DNA of 64,000 bases from Cynocephalus volans (Eukaryota; Chordata; Mammalia; Dermoptera; Cynocephalidae). Where the stretch lies: NCBI RefSeq assembly GCF_027409185.1, contig NC_084461.1, forward strand, positions 144,815,001 through 144,879,000. Reading direction: 5' to 3'. The position numbers and the translations under genes are program-made. Below are positions 55,155-64,000 of this stretch, piece by piece. How positions within the stretch are numbered: the stretch's first letter is position 1; the number at the start of each line of letters is the position of its first letter. The notes under the pieces are model-generated. The model did not search any database. It saw only the letters and a list, made by a program, of their open reading frames with translations, and was not told the DNA's origin.

Positions 55155-56540
55155 GTTACCAAGGATAAAGAGAGTGATTATATAATGATAAGAGAATCAA
55201 TTCACCAAGATGACACAACGATCTTAGATGTGTAAGCACCTAATACCAGAGCTTAAAAATACGTGAAACAAAACCTGACAGCACTGAAAGAAGAAATGGA
55301 CAAAGCTTCAATTATAGTTGGAGACTTTCTCTCACTAATCTATAAAATTACTAGAAAATTAGCAAAGATGTATAATTACTGAATAATACCAGCAACAAGC
55401 TAGTTCTAATTGACATAAAACATGTTATCCTAAATCAGAATAAGCATTCTTTTCAAGTGTACATAGAACATGCACCAAGACAGACCATATCCTGGGTCTT
55501 AAAACAAACCTGAACAAATTTCAAAGAACTAAAATCATACAACGTATGTTCTGTGACCATAAACTAGAAATCAATGATAACAGGAAAATGTCCAAACACT
55601 TGGAAATTAAACAAGACTTCCAAATAATTCATGGCTCTAAGGGGAAGTATCAAAAGAAATTAGAAGACATCTTAAACCGAATGAAAATGAAAATATCAAT
55701 GTGTGTAATGCAGGTAAACCAATACTCAGCATTTACAGCACCAATTGCTTCTATTACATAAGAAAAAAGGTCTCAAATCAATACTCTAAGCTTCCACTTT
55801 AAGAAAATGGGGGGGGGGGGGGAGAAGCAAAATAAACCCAAAACAAGCAGAAAGAAGAAAGTAATTTAAAAAGGGTGTGTGGGGACGGGGGGACACCAAT
55901 AAAATTTAAAACATTAAAAATAGAGAAAAATCAACAAAACTAATAACTAGTTCTTCAAAAAGAGCAATAAATTGATAAATCTCTATCAAGACTAACAGAA
56001 AAAAGAAATTATCAATCTTAGGAAAGAAATAGGAGATTCCACTACAGATGCTAAAGACATTAAAAGGACACTAAGAAATTACCATGAACAACTCCATGTA
56101 CATAGAGTTAGATGAAATAAACCAACTCCTTGAAAGCACAACCAAAACTTAAATAAAATGAACTAGATAACCTGAATAAGTTGGGTAGTTATTTTTAAAA
56201 TGGAATCCATTGTTTAAAACCTTACTGGCAAGTTCAAAGAAGAATTAACATAAATTCTACAAACTTCTTCCAGAATGTAGAAGAATAACATTCCAATTCA
56301 TTTTATAAGGCCAGAATTAACAAGATAACAAATCAAATAAAGATAATACAAGAGAAAAAACTATTGAGCAATATCCCAAATGAATGTAGATATATGAACT
56401 GAATACACCATGACCAAGTTTGGGATGGCACGAGGGAGATACAGCTGTTCCAAAATTCTAAACTTAATCAATATAGTATATCATAGTATCAGTCTAAAAA
56501 AAAAATGATCAAATCAATTGATATAGAAAAAGCATTTGAG

Positions 56541-57403
56541 TATTCAGGGTCTTTTGTTCCACACAAATGTTAGGATTGCTTTTTCTATTTCTGTGAAGAA
56601 TGTCATTGATATTTTGACAGGGATTGTATTGAATCTATAGATTGCATTGGGCAGTATAGTCATTTTGACAATATTAATTCTTCTGATCCATGACCATTGA
56701 AAGTCTATTTTTTGGTGCCCTCTTTAAGTTCTTTCCTCAGCATTTTGTAGTTTTCATTGCAGAGATCTTTTACCTCGGTTAAATTTATTCCTAGGTATTT
56801 TGTTTGTAGCTATTATAAATGGGATTGCTTTCTGATTTTTCAGCTAGTTCATTGTTGCTGTATAGAAATGCTTCTGATTTTTATATGGTGATTTTGTTAT
56901 CCTGCAACTTTACTTTGTTGATCAGTTCTAAGAATTTTTTTGGCCAAGTGTTTAGGTTTTCCTATATATAAGATCATTTCATCTGCAAACAGGGACAATT
57001 TCACTTCCTCTTTTCTAATTTATATGCCCTTTATTTCTTTCTATTGCCTAATTGCTCTGGCTAGAACTTACAGAATTATGTTAATAAGAGTGGTGAGAAT
57101 GGACCTCCTTGTCTTGTTCCTGGACTTAGAGAAAAGCTTTCAACTTTTCCCCATTCAGTATGTTATAGCTGTGGGTTTGTCATATATGGCCCTTACTGTG
57201 TTGAGATATTTTCCTTCTACACCTAATTTGTTAAGAGTTTTTATCATGAAGCGATGTTGAATTTTATCAAGTGCTTTTTCTGCATCTATTGAGGTGATCA
57301 TATGGTTTTTTTCCCTTCATTGTGTTGATATTGTCTATCACACTCATTTATGTATAATGAACAATCCTTGCAGCTCTGGGATAAATCCCACTTGATCATG
57401 GTC
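56541..57403 (-). mobile_element. Inverted 5' part of the younger L1
   Basis: ORF2 sequence in reverse orientation ('cagcatttgaggtgatc'-type landmarks read on -: 'acaaaagaccctgaata', 'atgcagaaaaagcacttgataaa', 'gatcaagtgggatttatcccagagctgcaagg'). The frame at 56940-57260 is an antisense shadow. It joins head-on to the direct part at about 57403 and is 5'-truncated. Confidence 0.9.
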
Positions 57404-58979
<1,576 letters not shown>

Positions 58980-61050
58980 AAAAAGCATTTGAGAAAATTC
59001 AACATCCACTCATACAGAAATTCAGCTAACTAAGAATGTAACAAGAACTTCCTCAATGTGATAAAGGGCATATATGAAAAATCTAGGGCTAACATAATAC
59101 TTAATGGGGAAAGACAATGCTTTCATAAACTCTAAGATCCAGAACAAGACAAAGATGGCACTTTCTGCACTTTATTGTTCTAGCCAGTGCAATCAAGCAA
59201 GAAAAAGATCTAGAAAGGATAAAATAAAACTGTTCCTATTTATGGTTTATGTAGAAACCTCAGGGAATCAAGAACAAAAATACTCCTAGAATTAATCACT
59301 GAGTTTAGCAAGGAAACAGAATACAAAGTCATCAAACAAAAATCAGACATTTATACACACTAGCAATATGCAAAAGGATAATCAAATCTTAAAAGCAAAA
59401 CCATTTACAATAGCTCCAAAAAAATGAACACTTAGGAACAAATCTAACAAAAGATGTAAAGGATCTATCTATAAGCTGAGAAATGCACAAAGTGCTGATG
59501 ACTGAAATCAAAGAGGTCCTAAACAGAGACACCCCATGTTCATGGACTGGAAGACTCCTAAAATTCTATTCAAAACCCCAGGAGGATTTTTTGTAAATAT
59601 AGACTGATTTTAAACTTTATATGGAAAGACAAAGAAACTAAAACAGCCAAAACAATTAAAGAATAATGTTAAAGGAATCATGCTACCCAGTCTTGTCTTA
59701 CTATAAAGCTACAATAATCACAGCAATGTGGTATTGGTGAAAGGACACACACACAGATTTATGGAATATAGAGTCCAAAAACAGACTCGCACAAATAGCA
59801 ACTGATTTCTGACAAAGGTGCAAAGACAATTCAATGGGAAATGGATGTCTTTTCAACAAAGGATTTTGAAACAATTGGACATCCATATGCAAAAGAATGA
59901 ACCTCCACCTAAACTTCACAGCTTATACAAAAATTAACTTAAAATGGGCCACAGATATAAATGTAAAAAATAAAATTATAAAGCTTTTAGAAGGAAACAA
60001 ATGGAAAAATCCTAACCTGGGGTGAGGGAAAAAGTTCTTAAACATGACACCAAAAGCATAAGCCACCAACAGCGTTATGAATTAAGACTTCATCAAAATT
60101 AAAAACTTTTGTGCTTCAAAATACACCATCAAGAAAGTGAAAAGAATCTACAGAATAGGATAATTTATTTATAAATATCTCTAATAAGGGATTTATATCT
60201 AGAATATGTAAACAACTCTCACTACTCAAAAACAAGACAATAACAAATGGGCAAAGGATGTAAACAAACATTTCTCCAAGAAAAACATACACATGGTCAA
60301 TAGCACAAGACAGAATGCTCAACATAATTAGTCATCAAGGAAATGCAAATCAAAACCAGAGATACCAAAGTATCACTTTGAATCAAAGGCAGATGACTAG
60401 TGATAGCACGGAGAAACTGGAACCCTTGTACACTGCTGGTGGGAATGTAAAATGGTACAGCCACTTTGGAAAATAATCTGGCAGTTCTTCAAATGATTAC
60501 ACATAGTTACCATAAAACCTAAATATTCTAGGTAAGAAATGAAAACACATATACACATAAAAACCTGTACACAAAATGTTTATAGCAGCCTTAGTCAGCA
60601 TAGCCAAAAGGTGGAAATACCCTGAACACCTATAATTTACAAATGGATAAAATGTGATTAATACAGACATACAATGGAATATTACTGACATAAAAATGAA
60701 TATACTGACACATGCTGGAACATGGATGAACTTTGAAAACATTATAAGTGAAAGAAGCCAGTAACAAAAGACCACATTTTATATGATTCCATGTACATCA
60801 AATGTCCAAAACAAAGAGATCTATGAGACAAAAGGTAAATTAGTTGTTGCTTGGCTGGCAGGGGGAGATAACAGGAGCCAGGGATAATAAAAGGTTTCTA
60901 TTTGAGATGATAAAGATGTTCCAAAACTAACTACAGTAATGGTTGCGTATGTATGGGTACATACTAAAAACTACTGAATTATACATTTTAAATAGGTGAA
61001 ATATACGGTATGCAAATTAAGTCTCAATAAAACTGTTTTAGAAAAAGTTT

Positions 61051-61385
61051 ACATATGATTGCATTTATATGACATTTTTGAAAAAACAAAACTATACAGA
61101 CAGAGACTAGATCAGTGGTTTCCAGGGTTTAGGGGCTGGGAATAGGGTGTGACTACAAAGAGACAGCATGAGGAAGTTTTTATGGTCACTGAACTGTTCA
61201 ATATCCTAACTATGGAGGTGTTATATATACATATACAGGTACATCAAAAAGTTCACGGAAAAATAGAATTAAAAAATACAAACCTTTCCATGAATTCTGA
61301 AGTACACTTGTATGTGTTTTAAGTCACTGAACTATACACCAGAAAAAGTTAATTTTACTGTATATTTATTCCAAATACAACATTT
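61051..61385 (+). mobile_element. L1 3' UTR fragment
   Basis: 'tatgattgcatttatatgacattt', 'cagtggtttccagggtttaggggctggg' and 'cactgaactatacaccagaaaaagtta' follow another L1 3' UTR directly after the first. A short MITE sits inside it (61236-61310). Confidence 0.75.
61236..61310. mobile_element. Mariner-type palindromic MITE, second copy
   Basis: 75 bp with TA on both sides. CAGGTACATCAAAAAGTTCA at the left faces TGAATTCTGAAGTACACTTG at the right. It is the same family as 50029-50110 but its arms have diverged. Confidence 0.75.
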
Positions 61386-63265
61386 TTTAAAATGTCAAAA
61401 AGAGAAGCCAATTAAAAGAAAAAAGCCTCTTCCCCAACAATCCATTCCTAAAATTATTGGGTAAAATGAGCAAGACAGGTGTTATAGGGTGGGAAGGCTG
61501 CAGTGGCCTACAGTGAGGCGTTGGGGTGGAAGCAGAGTAAGGACATCCCTGCTCCAGCACATGATGGAGCCTAAGTAGGGTGAGGAAGACATTCATATGG
61601 GGAGATGACCTACAATAGGGAGTCAAATACATTAAGGACAGTAGGAAGCTGGTTTCTCACTGCTATTGAAGGGAGTTAAAAATACGGAAAGGGAGGAAAC
61701 TAAAATAAACCCCATGGGATTAGGATAGAAAGTTAGAATTGACCACATAGTTTTCAATATATATGGATATAAAAATACAGATGTATATACATGCACTGTG
61801 TATACACACCAACAGTAATTGCACTCTAGCACACATATCTTGGCTTTTAAATACCATTATCCATTAAAGAGAACCTGGGTTTTTGGAAAAATGGCTGATT
61901 CCTGGGCTGGGGCAGGGAAAGCATAATGAGCCTGGTATATTTTGTGCCAGAGAGTAAGAAATCGCTCCAATAATGATAAGGACATGTCAAAAGGACACAT
62001 AAACCACCTAGTATGGGCTTTTGCCAGGCAAACGTATGGCAATTTTGAGAATCAAAGTAATGAGAATAAAAGAATTTTAAACTACTGAATAAAAAAAGAA
62101 ATCATGAGTCTCTACAGATACAGAAAGTTTGATGAGAAACAAAATAATACTTGAAACTATCTTCTCACAAAATAATTAACATAAAAAGAGTAACTTTACA
62201 GTGAAGGCTGGCAGACATTACTGTAATCAGTGATCTAAGTAACACCATAAGAAATGGGACAAATTGAAATTATTAATCCATGATAGGATGCAGTAAGAAC
62301 ACATCATCCTTATCATTCCTTCCAGAGATGCTTAGTGTGAATCTAATCATGAATATTAGACAAAACTCACAGTTAGGGATACTCAATAGAACTAGCCTCT
62401 AATCTTCAAAAGTGCCAGTGTTGTGAAAGTTAAGGAAAAAATGAGAACTTGTTCCATACCAAAGTGGACTAAAGACATCTGACATCTAAAGACAAGGCAT
62501 GATTCCGAATGGATCTTCCTGCTATAAAGGACATTACTGGGACAATCAGTTCAATGTCAATGTCTGAGGATTAGATGGTAGTAATGTGTCAATGTAAATT
62601 TCTTGCTTTTAATGGGTACATCGTAGGTTGGCTGGTTAGCTCAGTTGGTTAGAGTGCAACCTTATAACACCAAGGTCACGAGTTCGGATCCCTGTACCAG
62701 CCAGCCGCCAAAAAAAACTAATGGGTGCATTGTAGTTATGTAAGAGAATGTCCTTTGAAGCAAGTGAACACTAAAGTATTCAGAGGTAATGGGGCATCAT
62801 GTCCTTATTTTATTCACAAATGGTTCAGGAAGAAAAAATTCTGTGTACTTGTAATAACTTTTCTATGTATTTAAGATTTAAAATATTTTAAGAATTAAAA
62901 AGACCATAAAAAGGATGAAATAAAACTTCAGTAGACAATTCCTACCTTTATGTCTGGATCACTGAAGATCAAAATGACTTACAATAAGTGACCTTAAGTT
63001 TCTTTCTACCACTAATGAAGGACTTGCTCAATAACTATATTCACTTTGCTGCTTCTCTTGTATTAATCCACTCCTATTTTTAGATTTTTAACTATTTTTC
63101 AATTTCTTAACCAATCCCTCGAGGAATAATATGCTAATTAAGAAATTTTCATTAACTCTTAAAAGTCACTTACTCAAAATACATTTGTAGATTTTTTTCC
63201 TTTCTTAAATATTTTTTTCAGTACTATAATTCCCTTGTGTGAATTGGTATACTTAGACAAAGGGG
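61386..63265. other. Intergenic between CCNG1 and NUDCD2; probable old LINE
   Basis: 62540-62900 ('gatggtagtaatgtgtcaatgtaaatttcttgc', 'gtagttatgtaagagaatgtcc') resembles an old L1M/HAL1 3' region and is interrupted by a SINE. 61400-62540 is unassigned; the small - strand frames there lack any motif. Confidence 0.45.
62627..62718 (+). mobile_element. tRNA-derived SINE monomer (CYN-like), best-preserved tRNA shape
   Basis: GGCTGGTTAGCTCAGTTGGTTAGAG, CTTATAA in the anticodon-loop position, and GAGTTCGGATCCCTGTACCAGCC reproduce a tRNA-Ile cloverleaf, including a pairing acceptor stem (GGCTGGT / ACCAGCC). A short A tail follows. Its 17-bp flanks (62610-62626, 62719-62735) match at 15 positions. 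Confidence 0.9.
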
Positions 63266-63679
63266 TACACAACCCCTAGTTAGAAAACTTTATTGAACAT
63301 TTCTCCTGGATCCCACTTGTCAAAAGAAAAACTTAATTTTCCCGGAAGGCATCCTTTCATTTCACATGATCTATACCCTAATAATTTTTGTATTAAAAAT
63401 AGACTTAAATATGAAATTAGTAAAATGTAGCATATAAAACTTCATGCTGAGCAAAAACAAGTCCAAAAAAAGGTTACCACATATCCACAGAATAGTTTCC
63501 ACAGTACATTTCCTATGTAAATCATATTTAAATGCAAATTTTAGAACCATATTTAAATATATTTTGTAATTTGTTAACTGTAGGCATCGAAATATTTCTT
63601 CCACCACATATTCTGATCTTTTGATCAAGCTGGCAACATCTGCTAGGATCCACACAATGCAGCAAAAAAAACCCAGCAA
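63266..63679 (-). other. NUDCD2: NUDCD2 3' UTR with polyadenylation signal
   Basis: From the base after the stop codon down to a polyadenylation signal AATAAA read on - (TTTATT at 63289-63294). Cleavage is expected about 15-25 bases further, near 63270. The frame at 63371-63679 on - starts inside the UTR and is not a gene. Confidence 0.7.
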
Positions 63680-63763
63680 TTATTTCTCAAGGTTTGAGAA
63701 ATCTGGTCCACCTTTAGTGTAGTTTCCTGAGATTTCTGCTCCACTGAAGTCAAAACCAGGATT
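63680..63763 (-). CDS. NUDCD2: NudC domain-containing protein 2, last coding exon
   Basis: Reading - from an acceptor TTTTTTCATATCTTTTAG at 63764-63781, the exon gives 27 residues starting NPGFDFSGAEISGNYTKGGP, then DFSNLEK and TAA. This is the C-terminus of NUDCD2 as I remember the human protein (157 residues), so residues 131-157. Known role: a small CS/p23-like co-chaperone that works with HSP90 and affects LIS1 stability. The CS domain itself lies in exons beyond the right edge. The gene faces CCNG1 tail to tail. No disruption is seen. Confidence 0.93.
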   Translation of the reverse strand, partial: NPGFDFSGAEISGNYTKGGPDFSNLEK

Positions 63764-64000
63764 CTAAAAGATATGAAAAAAATAAAATAAAATAAAACTT
63801 ATAAGGGAAAATAGAAGTATGAAGTGGCAACTGACAAAAAGAGGAAATATGAATGGCCAATGAATACATGAAAAGATACCAAAAACAAACTTCACGGTAA
63901 TCACCAAAATGGAATTTAAAACTGAAGTATTTTTCAACTTTGAAAATTACAAATACTTAGAATGTCAATATTTACATTACAATTTTGGCAAATGTATGGG
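63764..64000 (-). other. NUDCD2: NUDCD2 last intron (partial)
   Basis: Starts at the acceptor and runs off the window. It contains an (AAAAT)n-like run at 63776-63797 and no exon. Confidence 0.75.

Noticed and set aside
62627-62718. Functional tRNA-Ile gene (also 41474-41568 and the other SINE monomers)
   Set aside because: The tRNA shape is recognisable but an A tail and target duplications show these are SINE copies, and there is no T-run terminator after the tRNA part.

Overview
This is a stretch of mammalian nuclear genome. It has long intergenic tracts, interspersed repeats, spliced genes with GT-AG introns and a single CpG-island promoter. Ten SINE copies or fragments are built from a tRNA-Ile-like monomer used singly, twice or three times in a row. 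That architecture matches what I remember of the CYN SINEs of colugos (Dermoptera), so the likeliest source is a flying lemur such as Galeopterus. This is an inference from recall, not a database match. The shared older repeats (MIR, L2, MER5A, MER20, MLT1/MLT2 LTRs) show only that it is a placental mammal.

Two protein-coding genes can be recognised. CCNG1 (cyclin G1) lies on the + strand from about 47.0 to 53.87 kb. It has a CpG-island promoter with three CCAAT boxes, a non-coding first exon, five coding exons giving a 295-residue protein, and a last exon that is entirely 3' UTR. A p53-type response element lies in intron 1 and an 8-mer miR-122 seed site lies in the 3' UTR, both fitting the known biology of cyclin G1. 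NUDCD2 lies on the - strand and enters from the right edge: its last coding exon (the final 27 residues) and 3' UTR occupy about 63.27-63.76 kb. The two genes converge tail to tail, and the roughly 9.4 kb between them is mostly L1. The same gene pair adjoins on human 5q34.

Layout: 0-46.7 kb is intergenic, with no coding exon I can support. It holds MaLR and ERVL LTRs, L2, MIR, hAT MITEs, L1 fragments (densest at 32.8-36.9 kb), SINEs, two chimeric processed retrocopies (15.3 and 25.6 kb) and a U6-L1 chimeric pseudogene (45.0-45.3 kb). 46.7-53.9 kb is CCNG1. 53.9-63.3 kb is intergenic: an old L1 is split by a younger L1 with an inverted 5' part, followed by more L1 and a SINE. 63.3-64 kb is the 3' end of NUDCD2.

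I found no previously unknown gene system. The most interesting material is retrotransposition history that can be read from target-site duplications: nested insertions, the U6-L1 template switch, twin priming and modular SINEs. There are also a few candidate regulatory sites around CCNG1.
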